The position numbers were made by a program, and so were the translations under genes. A stretch of 64,000 nucleotides of DNA from Clostridium polyendosporum. Lineage in GTDB: Bacteria; Bacillota; Clostridia; Clostridiales; Clostridiaceae. Location of the stretch: the NCBI RefSeq assembly GCF_018332455.1, contig NZ_BOPZ01000008.1, forward strand, positions 62,001-126,000, read 5' to 3'. Every line of letters starts with the position of its first letter. Positions within the stretch are counted from its first letter, which is position 1. Positions 1 to 8,671 of the stretch are shown piece by piece. Under the pieces are notes generated by a model, which was given only the letters and a program-made list of their open reading frames with translations, was not told the origin of the DNA and searched no databases.

Positions 1-1
1 T

Positions 2-145
2 GCAGCTATTAGGGCAGCGATTAATAAGGTTGGTGGAATGCTTATAGAAAATTATGCTAGAAATTGTATGGGCATTGAAGAAGGAACGGAAGCCGAGGAA
101 GGATTAGAACAGCTTATTAAGACCTTAAATACCTTTATGAAATAA
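2..145 (+). CDS. 3' end of an unrecognised gene (partial)
   Basis: An open frame enters from the left edge in frame 2 and ends at TAA 143-145. It encodes 47 residues that begin AAIRAAINKVGGMLIENYAR and continue with an acidic, helical-looking tail. It has the codon use of its neighbours and is followed by two hairpins, so it is probably the real end of a + strand gene. The family is not recognisable from this fragment. Confidence 0.5.
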   Translation, partial: AAIRAAINKVGGMLIENYARNCMGIEEGTEAEEGLEQLIKTLNTFMK

Positions 146-216
146 AATTGATCAGACATTAGGTTGCTCAATTTTATATAGGTTCACTTTATTAAATGGA
201 AAAATTATAATTAAAT

Positions 217-250
217 AATTAAAGCAATGAGTTCTCTCATTGCTTTAATT
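217..250. terminator. Bidirectional terminator
   Basis: A near-perfect inverted repeat has arms at 217-231 and 236-250 (AATTAAAGCAATGAG and its complement) around a 4-nt loop. It lies between a + strand gene end and the stop codon of the minus-strand exporter gene, which falls inside the 3' arm, so it can serve both. A weaker hairpin upstream, with AAAATTGA/TCAATTTT arms at about 145-179, may be an eroded half of repeat E1. Confidence 0.8.
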
Positions 251-685
251 ATTTCCATACTTTTTATGAGCAGAATTAATAAGACGGGTGATTGTAGAAA
301 CAAATATTACGCCTAAAGCAAGGGTTCCTGCACTGGCTATAGTATTTATAGCCATCTGCATAGAAAGTGAGGCATTTCCTATTATAACTTCATACATTGT
401 GTAATACATTCCGCTTCCTGGTACAAGAGGAATAAGCGAGCAAATTATGATTGTAGTAACAGGAGTCTTAAGTATTCTAGCACAAACTTCTGAGTATATG
501 CTAAAAACAACAGTAGATATAAATAATGATAATATATTTGAAAAGTGTGATGTAAGTGCAAGCTTATATACAAGCCAACTCATTCCACCTCCAATAGATG
601 CAAAAATTAAATTTTTTCCTTTGATATTAAAGATAATACCAAAGCCTAATGTTCCTAGTAATGCAGCCAACGTTTCTTTTATCAT
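245..685 (-). CDS. Threonine/serine exporter family, small membrane subunit (ThrE_2/DUF3815-like)
   Basis: This 146-residue, very hydrophobic protein has about four or five predicted membrane segments, starting with a glycine-rich helix near residues 8-25. It resembles the C-terminal half of ThrE-type threonine/serine exporters, which in many Firmicutes is a separate gene. It follows its larger partner with no gap: the partner's TAA ends at 686 and this ATG begins at 685, with a TGGAGGT ribosome binding site inside the partner's end. This arrangement suggests translational coupling of two parts of one transporter. The actual substrate is not shown by the sequence. Confidence 0.82.
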   Translation of the reverse strand: MIKETLAALLGTLGFGIIFNIKGKNLIFASIGGGMSWLVYKLALTSHFSNILSLFISTVVFSIYSEVCARILKTPVTTIIICSLIPLVPGSGMYYTMYEVIIGNASLSMQMAINTIASAGTLALGVIFVSTITRLINSAHKKYGNN

Positions 686-1453
686 TTATATACCTCCAAA
701 ATGCTGCAGCCATAAGCTTAAGACTGCTCCAGTACCTACTGCAATAGAGATTGCTATAAGGAATGCTTCAGCAGCTCTTGTGAGTCCAGAAACGAGGTCT
801 CCAGATATAGTATCCCTTATTGCATTAGTTATTGCAAGACCTGGTACCAAAGACATTATAGTACCTATAACTATCTTATCTACGCTAGTACCTATTCCTA
901 AATTAACAAGTAGAAGAGCCATTATTTCTGCAACTGCACCACCTAGGCTATTAATAAAAAAAGTATTAATATTTAATTCATTACCAAATTTACTTATTAT
1001 CTTAATGATTATTCCGATAATGAAAGCTGCAATTGTATCCTTTATATTTCCGCCAAAAAGTATAGTGAAGGAAGCTGCAATAGCGGCATATGCTAACATG
1101 GTTAGCAAGTTATTGTATCTTGGGCAATGTTCTATCTTAAGAAGCTCATCATAAAATTCATCTACAGTAAGGTTTTGAGTTTTTATGTTTCTTGAAAGAG
1201 AATTAACTCTTGAAATCTTTTCTAAATCAACGGTACGATTTTTGATTCTTTTAACAATAGAAGTAGTATGATTATGTTTATTTGAAACTGTAGCTATTAT
1301 TCCAGTAGGTGTTACAAAACTATCAGCAAAAGAAACACCAAATGCCTCACAAGTTCTCCAGATAGTTTCTTCAACTCTGTAAGTTTCTCCTCCATTTTCA
1401 AGGACTATTTGACCAGCAAAGGTTGCTACATGTAATACTCTATTTATGTCCAT
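686..1453 (-). CDS. Threonine/serine exporter family, large subunit (ThrE/DUF1212-like)
   Basis: This 255-residue protein has a soluble N-terminal part of about 115 residues, including the ENGGETYRVEETI and FVTPTGI segments typical of DUF1212. About five membrane helices follow, between residues 118 and 250. This is the N-terminal half of a ThrE-type exporter; the other half is encoded immediately downstream. The ribosome binding site is AAGGAG, 7 nt before the ATG, and a TATAAT-like box lies at about 1486-1491 on the minus strand. It is transcribed divergently from glyA. An amino-acid exporter beside the serine/glycine enzyme is suggestive but does not prove a shared role. Confidence 0.85.
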   Translation of the reverse strand: MDINRVLHVATFAGQIVLENGGETYRVEETIWRTCEAFGVSFADSFVTPTGIIATVSNKHNHTTSIVKRIKNRTVDLEKISRVNSLSRNIKTQNLTVDEFYDELLKIEHCPRYNNLLTMLAYAAIAASFTILFGGNIKDTIAAFIIGIIIKIISKFGNELNINTFFINSLGGAVAEIMALLLVNLGIGTSVDKIVIGTIMSLVPGLAITNAIRDTISGDLVSGLTRAAEAFLIAISIAVGTGAVLSLWLQHFGGI

Positions 1454-1585
1454 AATTTATACTCCTTTGTATAATATTACAAAGTATTATAGCATAGTAA
1501 ACCTAGTGAAGGTAGAATTTTCATGTTAAAAAGATAAAATAACTATAAAAATAAGATAAAAAGGAAATATTATATAAATAAATTG

Positions 1586-1614
1586 TTGATAAATATTATT
1601 ATCAAACTTATAAT
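1586..1614 (+). promoter_or_regulatory. Likely sigma-A promoter of glyA
   Basis: TTGATA at 1586-1591 and TATAAT at 1609-1614 are separated by 17 bases, a near-consensus vegetative promoter. The -10 box lies 31 bases before the glyA ATG. No riboswitch is visible in the short leader. Confidence 0.7.
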
Positions 1615-1645
1615 CTAATTAAGACAAAATAATTGGGGTGATAAA

Positions 1646-2878
1646 ATGAACTTTGACAATTTACAAAAAAATGATAATGAAATTTTTGAACTAGTAGAAA
1701 AAGAATTAAGAAGACAACAAGATGGTATTGAACTTATTGCTTCTGAAAACTTTGCAAGTAAAGCAGTAATGGAAGCTATGGGATCATATCTTACAAACAA
1801 ATATGCGGAAGGTTATCCAAATAAAAGATATTATGGGGGCTGTCATGTAGTTGACGAGGTTGAGGATTTAGCAAGAGAAAGAGTTAAGAAGCTTTTTGGA
1901 GCAGAACATGCTAATGTGCAGCCACATTCAGGTTCTCAAGCTAATATGGCAGTATATTTTTCTATATTAAATCCAGGAGATACAGTATTAGGAATGGATT
2001 TAAGCAATGGTGGACATTTAACTCATGGATCACCTGTTAATTTTTCAGGTAAGTTATTTAAATTCGTTTCTTATGGTGTTGATAAAGAAACAGAAGTAAT
2101 TGATTATGAAGAAGTAAGAAGGCTTGCACTTGAGCACAAACCAAAGCTAATTGTAGCTGGAGCAAGTGCTTACTCAAGAACAATAGATTTTAAGAAGTTT
2201 AGAGAAGTTGCAGATGAGGTTGGAGCATATCTTATGGTAGATATGGCACATATAGCTGGTTTAGTTGCGGCAGGAGTGCATGAATCACCAGTACCATATT
2301 CAGATTTTGTAACTTCCACTACACATAAGACTCTAAGAGGTCCAAGAGGAGGACTTATTCTTTGTAAAGAAAAGTTTGCAAAGGATATTGATAAGAACAT
2401 ATTCCCAGGAATACAAGGTGGTCCTTTAATGCATACTATTGCTGCAAAAGCTGTATGCTTTAAGGAAGCTTTAGAACCAAGTTTCAAGGGACATATAGAA
2501 CAAGTAGTAAAGAATGCTAAGGTTCTTGGAGAAGAACTCGTAAGCCGTGGATTTAAGTTAGTTTCAAATGGAACAGATAATCACTTAATGCTTGTAGATT
2601 TAACAAATAAAGATATAACAGGAAAAGAAGCTGAAATCCTTCTAGATACTATAGGCATTACAGTTAATAAAAACACAGTACCAAATGAAACAAAGAGCCC
2701 ATTTGTTACAAGTGGTATAAGAATTGGTACACCATCTGTAACTACAAGAGGATTTAAAGAAGAAGATATGAAGGAAATCGCAGATGTTATCAGTTATGTT
2801 ATTGAACATAGAAATGAAGATTTAACTCCTGCAAAAGAAAGAGTAGCAGCTCTTTGTAAAAAGTATCCTTTATACTAA
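1646..2878 (+). CDS. glyA: Serine hydroxymethyltransferase
   Basis: GlyA is a cytosolic PLP enzyme that interconverts serine and glycine while charging tetrahydrofolate with a one-carbon unit. The 410-residue length is normal. Visible family signatures include LIASENFAS near residue 30, [14 protein letters not shown] near 52, and [12 protein letters not shown] with the PLP-binding lysine at residue 228. The ribosome binding site is TTGGGGTGAT just before the ATG. It is monocistronic, with its own promoter upstream and a strong terminator downstream. The call is secure. Confidence 0.98.
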   Translation: MNFDNLQKNDNEIFELVEKELRRQQDGIELIASENFASKAVMEAMGSYLTNKYAEGYPNKRYYGGCHVVDEVEDLARERVKKLFGAEHANVQPHSGSQANMAVYFSILNPGDTVLGMDLSNGGHLTHGSPVNFSGKLFKFVSYGVDKETEVIDYEEVRRLALEHKPKLIVAGASAYSRTIDFKKFREVADEVGAYLMVDMAHIAGLVAAGVHESPVPYSDFVTSTTHKTLRGPRGGLILCKEKFAKDIDKNIFPGIQGGPLMHTIAAKAVCFKEALEPSFKGHIEQVVKNAKVLGEELVSRGFKLVSNGTDNHLMLVDLTNKDITGKEAEILLDTIGITVNKNTVPNETKSPFVTSGIRIGTPSVTTRGFKEEDMKEIADVISYVIEHRNEDLTPAKERVAALCKKYPLY

Positions 2879-2891
2879 AATCTATATTTTT

Positions 2892-2930
2892 AAGTCATGT
2901 CTAAGTTCTAACTTAGGCATGACTTTCTTG
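2892..2930 (+). terminator. glyA terminator
   Basis: A 16-bp stem with one G-U pair has arms at 2892-2907 and 2910-2925 (AAGTCATG...CATGACTT), followed by TTTCTTGCT. It starts 14 bases after the glyA stop codon. Confidence 0.85.
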
Positions 2931-2997
2931 CTATATAAAGCTGAGCAGACATCGAATCTACTCAGCTTTAGTCAGATTTTACTTCATAAAATAACAG
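2931..2997 (-). repeat. Interspersed repeat E1, copy A
   Basis: Read on the minus strand this starts CTGTTATTTTATGAAGTAAA, then has TCTGACTAAAGCTGAG, a loop and CTCAGCTTTATATAG. This is the E1 order: left hairpin, TCTGGCTAA-like linker, right hairpin, AT-rich end. It lies directly behind the glyA terminator but in the opposite orientation to glyA, unlike most copies. Confidence 0.8.
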
Positions 2998-3122
2998 CAT
3001 TTTAAAAATAATTTATATTTGGAATATTGTTTTAAGTTTAAGTATAACATGTATAAAAATATAAATACTTAAAAATTTTTAATTATATACCTACTAAATC
3101 TTTAATTGGATGGGGGATTATT

Positions 3123-4061
3123 ATGAGATTTATTGATTTTCATTGTGATACAGTAGACCAGTTAATAAGTCATGAGGGTAGTTCATTATTTAGAAATGAC
3201 TTTAGTGTTGATATAGAAAAGCTTAAAAAAGGAGAATCAAAGGGACAATTTTTTGCTCTTTTTATTCAGAAGGACAAACATCATAGTGTATATGATAGAT
3301 GTCAATCAATGCACCAAAAGCTTATGTATGAATTAAAGAATAATGAACAGTATATATCTTTTGCAGCTTCCTATAAAGATTTCAAGCAAAATGAGAAAGA
3401 TGGTAAGATATCTGCTTTTATATCTATTGAAGAAGGCGGAGCTATTGAGGGCAGTATAGATAAGCTTGAGGAATTTTACAATAAGGGTGTTAGACTTATA
3501 ACTCTTACATGGAATTTTGAAAATGAACTTGGTTATCCAAATGCTATAAGAGGGTTCATGGATAAAGGACTGAAGAGTTTTGGTATAGAAAGTGTAACAA
3601 GAATGAATGAATTAGGTATGATTATAGACGTTTCCCATCTATCTGATGGAGGCTTTTGGGATGTAGTTAAGTATAGCCAAGCTCCTTTTGTTGCTTCACA
3701 TTCAAATGCTAGAAGTGTTAAATTGCATCCTAGAAATCTCACAGATGATATGATAAAAGCCTTAAGTGATAAAGGAGGAATAATGGGACTAAATTTTTGC
3801 AGTGCATTTTTAGGAACATCTACTGTAGCAAAACTTGACGATATGACACTACATTTAAAACATATAAGAGATGTAGGTGGCATAGATGTTATAGCTTTAG
3901 GTAGTGATTTTGATGGTATAGGAAACAAAGTAGAAATAAATGACTGCAGTGAAATGGGTAAACTTAGTGATGTATTGTTGAAAGAAGGTTTTTCATACGA
4001 TGAAGTTGAGAAGATTTTCTACAAAAATGCTGAAAGAGTAATAAAAGATGTATTAAAGTAA
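3123..4061 (+). CDS. Membrane dipeptidase (peptidase family M19)
   Basis: This 312-residue protein has a TIM-barrel amidohydrolase-type fold of the renal dipeptidase family. It starts IDFHCDTVD, whose His7 and Asp9 match the first zinc ligands. Further family landmarks are SIEEGGAI near residue 101, DVSHLS near 168, SHSNARS near 193 and LGSDFDGI near 260. The family is predicted to hydrolyse dipeptides, or D-amino-acid dipeptides. The transporter ATPase gene starts 15 nt downstream, so these are probably one transcript. No signal peptide is visible, so the enzyme is probably cytoplasmic. Confidence 0.92.
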   Translation: MRFIDFHCDTVDQLISHEGSSLFRNDFSVDIEKLKKGESKGQFFALFIQKDKHHSVYDRCQSMHQKLMYELKNNEQYISFAASYKDFKQNEKDGKISAFISIEEGGAIEGSIDKLEEFYNKGVRLITLTWNFENELGYPNAIRGFMDKGLKSFGIESVTRMNELGMIIDVSHLSDGGFWDVVKYSQAPFVASHSNARSVKLHPRNLTDDMIKALSDKGGIMGLNFCSAFLGTSTVAKLDDMTLHLKHIRDVGGIDVIALGSDFDGIGNKVEINDCSEMGKLSDVLLKEGFSYDEVEKIFYKNAERVIKDVLK

Positions 4062-4076
4062 TCGGAGGAAGTAATA

Positions 4077-4691
4077 ATGATTGAATTTAAAGATATTAGT
4101 TTATTATTTGACGATAAAATTATTTTTAAAGACTTTAACCTAAAGATAAAAAGAGGCGAAAAAGTACTGCTTAATGCTCCTTCTGGTTCAGGAAAGTCTA
4201 CACTTTTTAAGCTTCTTCTTGGTTTTGAAAGACCGCAAGAGGGGCAGATAGAGCTAGATGGTAAGAATATAAGTTCTAAAACTATAAAAGAACTTAGAAA
4301 TAAGATTGCTTATGTGAGTCAAGATGTAGATATTCCAAATCAAAAGGTAGATTTAGTGATTGAAGAAATATTTGATTTTCATTACAACAAGAATAAAGAG
4401 TTAGATAGAAAGAAACTTTCTGAGCTCTTAAAATTTATGAATCTTAGTGATGAAATCTTATCAAAGCAAGTAAATGAGCTTTCTGGTGGTGAAAGGGCAA
4501 GAATTGGTTTTATTATAGCTATACTTCTCGATAGACCGATTTTATTATTAGATGAGGTTACTTCAGCATTAGATAGTGAACTTAAAGAAAAAGTAGTTGA
4601 ACTTACTTCAAAGCTTGATAAAACTGTATTAGTAATATCTCATGATATTTTATGGTCTGAACAAAAGCAGTTTAGAATAGTGAGGTGGTAG
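4077..4691 (+). CDS. ABC transporter ATP-binding protein (FetA/YbbL-like)
   Basis: This is a compact ATPase subunit of 204 residues. It has Walker A APSGSGKST near residue 35, a Q-loop VSQD near 81, the signature LSGGERARIGF near 139, and Walker B PILLLDEVTSALD. The next gene encodes a UPF0014/FetB permease and overlaps its end by 7 nt, so the two form one exporter-type ABC system. In E. coli the FetAB pair is linked to iron export and oxidative-stress resistance. That role is inferred here by family only. Confidence 0.88.
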   Translation: MIEFKDISLLFDDKIIFKDFNLKIKRGEKVLLNAPSGSGKSTLFKLLLGFERPQEGQIELDGKNISSKTIKELRNKIAYVSQDVDIPNQKVDLVIEEIFDFHYNKNKELDRKKLSELLKFMNLSDEILSKQVNELSGGERARIGFIIAILLDRPILLLDEVTSALDSELKEKVVELTSKLDKTVLVISHDILWSEQKQFRIVRW

Positions 4692-5482
4692 AGGTGGGGG
4701 TCAAACCAATTTCATTAATTTCATTATTATCTTTAATAGTTCTTATAATTCCGATAATAATAATTAATACTAAATTAAAAATAAATATAAATAAAAAAAT
4801 AATAAATTCAATCATTAGAATGAGTATACAGCTGTCATTGGTAGGAGCTTATTTGCAGTATATATTTAATATTAACAATGGAATAATAAATGTTATTTAT
4901 TTATTTATAATGATAACAGTTGCTACAATATCTGCTATCAGATCATCAAAATTATATTTGAAAAAATTTTTATTTCCAGTATTTATGGCCTTGATTATAC
5001 CACAGGCAGTAGTGCTAACCTTTTTTAATGTATTTGTTACTAGATTAAATTATTTACTAGATGCACGTTATCTTATCCCAATAGGGGGAATGCTTCTAGG
5101 TAATTCTCTTAATAGTAATATTGTTGGATTAAATAACTTTTATTCTAATATAAGAAAAAACGAAAAGGAATATTTCTACACTTTAAGCCTAGGAGCAAGC
5201 AGACTTCAAGCCTTAAGTAAGTATTTTAGAGAAGCAATTTTATCGTCAATTAATCCAATATTAGCGAATATGGCTACTATAGGTATTGTATCGCTTCCAG
5301 GTATGATGACAGGGCAGATTTTAGGAGGATCTCTACCAGTTGAAGCAATAAGATATCAAATCGCTATAATGATAAGTATATTTGTCACTATCTATTTTAG
5401 TGTTCTTTTAAGCTTATTATTTACTATTAATAAATCATTTGATGAATATGAAGTACTTAGAAAAGATATATTTACACATTAA
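4685..5482 (+). CDS. ABC transporter permease, UPF0014/FetB (YbbM) family
   Basis: This protein of up to 265 residues has about seven predicted membrane helices and family landmarks including PIGGMLLGNSLN, YTLSLGASRLQA and SLPGMMTGQILGG. It is a permease partner of the ATPase encoded just upstream. The start is ambiguous. GTG at 4685 overlaps the upstream gene, while GTG at 4694 has a better-spaced GAGGTGG ribosome binding site and gives 262 residues. Its position after the dipeptidase and the ATPase indicates a three-gene operon. Confidence 0.88.
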   Translation: MVEVGVKPISLISLLSLIVLIIPIIIINTKLKININKKIINSIIRMSIQLSLVGAYLQYIFNINNGIINVIYLFIMITVATISAIRSSKLYLKKFLFPVFMALIIPQAVVLTFFNVFVTRLNYLLDARYLIPIGGMLLGNSLNSNIVGLNNFYSNIRKNEKEYFYTLSLGASRLQALSKYFREAILSSINPILANMATIGIVSLPGMMTGQILGGSLPVEAIRYQIAIMISIFVTIYFSVLLSLLFTINKSFDEYEVLRKDIFTH

Positions 5483-5483
5483 A

Positions 5484-5568
5484 ATAGATACACAATTTCA
5501 TAGTTGAATTTATAATTCAGATATACAAGTTCATAATTGAATTAAGAATTGAAGTTGTGTGTTTATAG
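5484..5568. repeat. Interspersed palindromic repeat F2, copy 1
   Basis: This contains AGATACACAATTTCATAG, then a second similar half AGATATACAAGTTCATAATT, and closes with GAAGTTGTGTGTTTAT. The ends are inverted complements. The left half appears partly duplicated in direct orientation. It lies between the permease gene and the SDR gene and may serve as the operon's terminator-like structure. Confidence 0.7.
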
Positions 5569-5596
5569 GGAAAATCTATATAATTGAGGTGGTTAA

Positions 5597-6340
5597 ATGA
5601 CAAGTTTCGGTGGAAAGGTAGTAGTGGTTACAGGTGCTTCTAAAGGTATAGGGAGAGCAATTGCTCAATATTTAGGTGAATCTGGAGCTTCTGTGGTAGT
5701 AAATTATAATAAGGACGAAGCTGGGGCAAATTCTACTGTTAAAAATATTAAGGAATGTGGTGGTTATGCCGTAGCAGTTCAAGGAGACGTTTCAAAGTAT
5801 TCAGAAGCTAAAATGTTAGTTGATAAAACTATTGAGATCTTTGGTAAGGTGGATATACTTATAAATAATGCAGGAATTTCATATGTTGGTCTTTTTATGG
5901 ACATGACAGAAGAAGAGCTGCAAAAAATAACTGATATAAATTTAAAGGGAATAATGTTTACTACTCATGCAGCTTTACCTCATTTTATTAAAGTTAAAAA
6001 AGGACATATAGTTAATATATCTTCTGTTTGGGGAAATGTAGGTGCTTCATGCGAAGTAGCTTATTCTGCTACAAAAGGAGGGGTAAACTCTTTTACTAAA
6101 GCTTTAGCAAAAGAATTAGCACCCTCAAATATAAGAGTAAATGCAGTTTCTCCTGGGGTAATAAATACCTCTATGAATAAATGGTTAACAGACGAAGAAA
6201 AACTTAGCCTTGAAGAGGATATACCAATGGGTAGATTTGGAGAAGTTAATGAGATAGCAAAGACTATTGCTTTTCTCTGTAGTGATGAATCCTCTTATAT
6301 TACTGGTCAGATAATTACAGTAGATGGGGGAATGCTATAG
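5597..6340 (+). CDS. SDR-family oxidoreductase (FabG-like; possibly the YmfI type)
   Basis: This 247-residue Rossmann-fold dehydrogenase has the NAD(P) motif TGASKGIG at residues 12-19, NNAG near 90, the catalytic serine at 142/143, and YSATK with Tyr156 and Lys160. It lacks fatty-acid-synthesis neighbours. Relatives include 3-oxoacyl-ACP reductases and YmfI, an elongation factor P 5-aminopentanone reductase in Bacillus that is encoded beside M16 peptidases. An M16 peptidase gene lies 2.3 kb downstream here, which hints weakly at YmfI. The exact substrate is unresolved. Confidence 0.85.
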   Translation: MTSFGGKVVVVTGASKGIGRAIAQYLGESGASVVVNYNKDEAGANSTVKNIKECGGYAVAVQGDVSKYSEAKMLVDKTIEIFGKVDILINNAGISYVGLFMDMTEEELQKITDINLKGIMFTTHAALPHFIKVKKGHIVNISSVWGNVGASCEVAYSATKGGVNSFTKALAKELAPSNIRVNAVSPGVINTSMNKWLTDEEKLSLEEDIPMGRFGEVNEIAKTIAFLCSDESSYITGQIITVDGGML

Positions 6341-6361
6341 CTTCTGCTATTAAGCATTCCC
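6328..6361. terminator. Convergent terminator shared by the SDR gene and the histidine kinase gene
   Basis: GGGAATGCT at 6328-6336 pairs with AGCATTCCC at 6353-6361. The stem is built from the coding ends of both convergent genes, whose stop codons are only about 10 nt apart. There is little T-tract, so its efficiency is uncertain. Confidence 0.5.
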
Positions 6362-7852
6362 TTTCGGTAAGTCAAAGAAAAACATCAACCCATTTTCAGT
6401 ATTTTTAACACCAAAGTTGCTTTTATGTAAGGTTAGAATTTGCCTAACAATAGCCAAACCTAAACCAGAACTACCTTCAGCTCTACTTCTAGATTTATCA
6501 ATTCTATAAAATTGAAGCCAAATCTTTTCTAATTCATCTTCATTTAATTTTACACCAGTATTCTCTATTAGGAATATTATTCTATCATCTTTTTCATCTA
6601 TAATAATATTTATTGACTCTTTATGGGGTGTATATTTTATTGCGTTAGTTATAAAGTTAGTAATAACTTGTTCGATTTTAAAAGCTTCTCCAATTACATA
6701 TAATTTTGAATTTGAAGAAGAAAGTTTTTTAGTAAGTATTAGTTTGTTTTCTTTAATAATATTTATATATTTTAGTAGTATAGAGTTTGTAAGTTCAACA
6801 ATATCAAAGAGTTCAAACTTTAGTTTAATGTTTCCTGATTCTAATTTGGAAAGTTCCAACATATCTAAAACGAGTTTATTCATTTTTTGAGCTTCATCAA
6901 TTATAATATCTAGATATAGTGTTTTTGATTCACCTTCAACAATATTATCTTTAAGTCCTTCTGCATAACCTTCAATGATTCCTATTGGTGTTTTTAGTTC
7001 ATGAGATACACTTGCTATAAAGTCCTTTCTTAATTTATCTAGTTTTCTTTCTTTTTCAATATCTTCCTCAAGCTTCTTATTTTTTTCTTTAAGTTCATCT
7101 AAGGCTTTTGATAGATTATTAGATAAAAAATTTAATGTTTTTCCTAAGTTTCCTATCTCATCTTCTCTATCTTCTTCATATTTTTCAGTAAAATCCATAG
7201 ATGACATTTTTTTAGCAGTTTTATTGAGTTTTAAAAGTGGTTTAGATATGGTATTAGTGTATATTAAAGATAGAATTAGGCCTATAATTAACATTCCAAT
7301 AAAAACATACACATAAAATTGACCAATAATTGAAGATGCTTCTTCAATTGGTTGAAAGGATGTAACTGCTATTAAGATAAAATCATTTTTTGAATTTAGT
7401 GATATAGGAGTCATACAAACAATATGTTTTAAGTTTGAATTAATATCCTCAAAAGTAGTAGTAACAGTTTTATTCGAGTTTACTATAGAACTAGCATAAT
7501 CTTTATTAAAATAGAGGCTGTTAAATATTTCATTTAAAAATTTTGCACTCTCGCTTTGATTGTTTCTATGGTCTGGTAGAAATCTTACTTCCCCGTTGGA
7601 TGAGTAAATACCTATTTTAGCGTTGTTATTTATTTCAAAGGTAGATAATGCTTTATAAAGAGTTGGTTCATTATTTATGTCATAGGAATAAAGAACTTTA
7701 AATTTGTTTACACTGCTAATTAATTTATCTGACTTTTTATTAGCATAAAAGTCCTGGAAGAAAAGTGACTGAAATATCATTGCAGATGTCATTAGAAGTA
7801 TTAAAAGTCCAAAAGTAATTATAAAAATTTTCTTTGATATGCTTTGTCTCAT
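6350..7852 (-). CDS. Sensor histidine kinase
   Basis: This 500-residue two-component sensor has a membrane helix near residues 8-28, an extracytoplasmic region of about 145 residues, and a second helix near 177-197. A HAMP segment, a charged coiled coil, and an HisKA box ASVSHELKTPIGIIEGYAEG with the phospho-accepting His follow. The ATPase domain has FITNAIKYTP (N box) and GSSGLGLAIV (G2). It overlaps the upstream response regulator gene by 4 nt (ATGA), so the two are translationally coupled. The stimulus is not deducible. Confidence 0.94.
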   Translation of the reverse strand: MRQSISKKIFIITFGLLILLMTSAMIFQSLFFQDFYANKKSDKLISSVNKFKVLYSYDINNEPTLYKALSTFEINNNAKIGIYSSNGEVRFLPDHRNNQSESAKFLNEIFNSLYFNKDYASSIVNSNKTVTTTFEDINSNLKHIVCMTPISLNSKNDFILIAVTSFQPIEEASSIIGQFYVYVFIGMLIIGLILSLIYTNTISKPLLKLNKTAKKMSSMDFTEKYEEDREDEIGNLGKTLNFLSNNLSKALDELKEKNKKLEEDIEKERKLDKLRKDFIASVSHELKTPIGIIEGYAEGLKDNIVEGESKTLYLDIIIDEAQKMNKLVLDMLELSKLESGNIKLKFELFDIVELTNSILLKYINIIKENKLILTKKLSSSNSKLYVIGEAFKIEQVITNFITNAIKYTPHKESINIIIDEKDDRIIFLIENTGVKLNEDELEKIWLQFYRIDKSRSRAEGSSGLGLAIVRQILTLHKSNFGVKNTENGLMFFFDLPKGNA

Positions 7853-8523
7853 TGTTTTACCTCAAATTTATAGCCACTTCCTCTTACAGTAGTGATATAA
7901 TCCGATGCGGTCAAAAGTTTTTCTCTTAACCTTTTAATATTTGTATCTACAGTCCGCGTATCACCATAATAGTCTATTCCCCAAATATTATCCAGTATTT
8001 GATATCTAGTTAAAGCAATACCTTGATTAGAAACTAAATATATTAACAAATCATATTCTTTTGGGGAAAGATTAATAACATTATTATTAACTAATACTTC
8101 ATGAGAAAGTTTATTTATAGTTAAGTCATTAAATTCTAAAATGCTAGTATCCCTGTGAGAATCAGTTCTTCTAAGTAGAGCTTTTACTTTTGCCACTAAA
8201 ACCTTAGGACTAAAGGGTTTTGTAACATAGTCATCTGCACCTAAATTATATCCTAACAGCTTATCATCTTCGTCTTCTCTAGCGGTTAGCATAATAATAG
8301 GGGTGGAGGAAGATTCTCTAATTATTTTGCACACCTCAAATCCATCAAGTTTTGGTATCATAATATCTAATATTACTAAGTCTACCTTGTTTTTTGAGAA
8401 TATTTCTATAGCTTCCTTGCCATTGGAAGCTTCTAGAATCTTAAAGTCTTCTCTTATAAAGTAATCCTTAAGCAATAATCTTATTCTAAACTCATCTTCT
8501 ACAATTAGGAGGGTTTTAAACAT
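7849..8523 (-). CDS. OmpR/PhoP-family response regulator
   Basis: This is a 224-residue regulator. The receiver domain has the acidic pair E9/D10, the phospho-acceptor Asp53 in LVILDIMIPK and Lys in YVTKPF. It is followed by a winged-helix DNA-binding domain ending TTVRGSGYKFE. It pairs with the kinase encoded immediately downstream. The ribosome binding site AAAGGAGT lies just before the ATG. The regulon is unknown; neither neighbouring operon shows an obvious direct-repeat binding site. Confidence 0.95.
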   Translation of the reverse strand: MFKTLLIVEDEFRIRLLLKDYFIREDFKILEASNGKEAIEIFSKNKVDLVILDIMIPKLDGFEVCKIIRESSSTPIIMLTAREDEDDKLLGYNLGADDYVTKPFSPKVLVAKVKALLRRTDSHRDTSILEFNDLTINKLSHEVLVNNNVINLSPKEYDLLIYLVSNQGIALTRYQILDNIWGIDYYGDTRTVDTNIKRLREKLLTASDYITTVRGSGYKFEVKQ

Positions 8524-8671
8524 TTTCTTTACTCCTTTCTTTATATTGTTTATAGTATAACAAAAGAGTCAATGATTATGAAGGAAAAAAGAACTTATAG
8601 GTTATTGAAAAGAGAAACAATTATATTATACAATGAAATATAAGCTTAAAAAATATGATAGGAGTATGTGA

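Noticed and set aside
447-1154. Plus-strand frame of 235 codons opposite the ThrE genes
   Set aside because: It is antisense to two well-supported membrane protein genes and has no family features.
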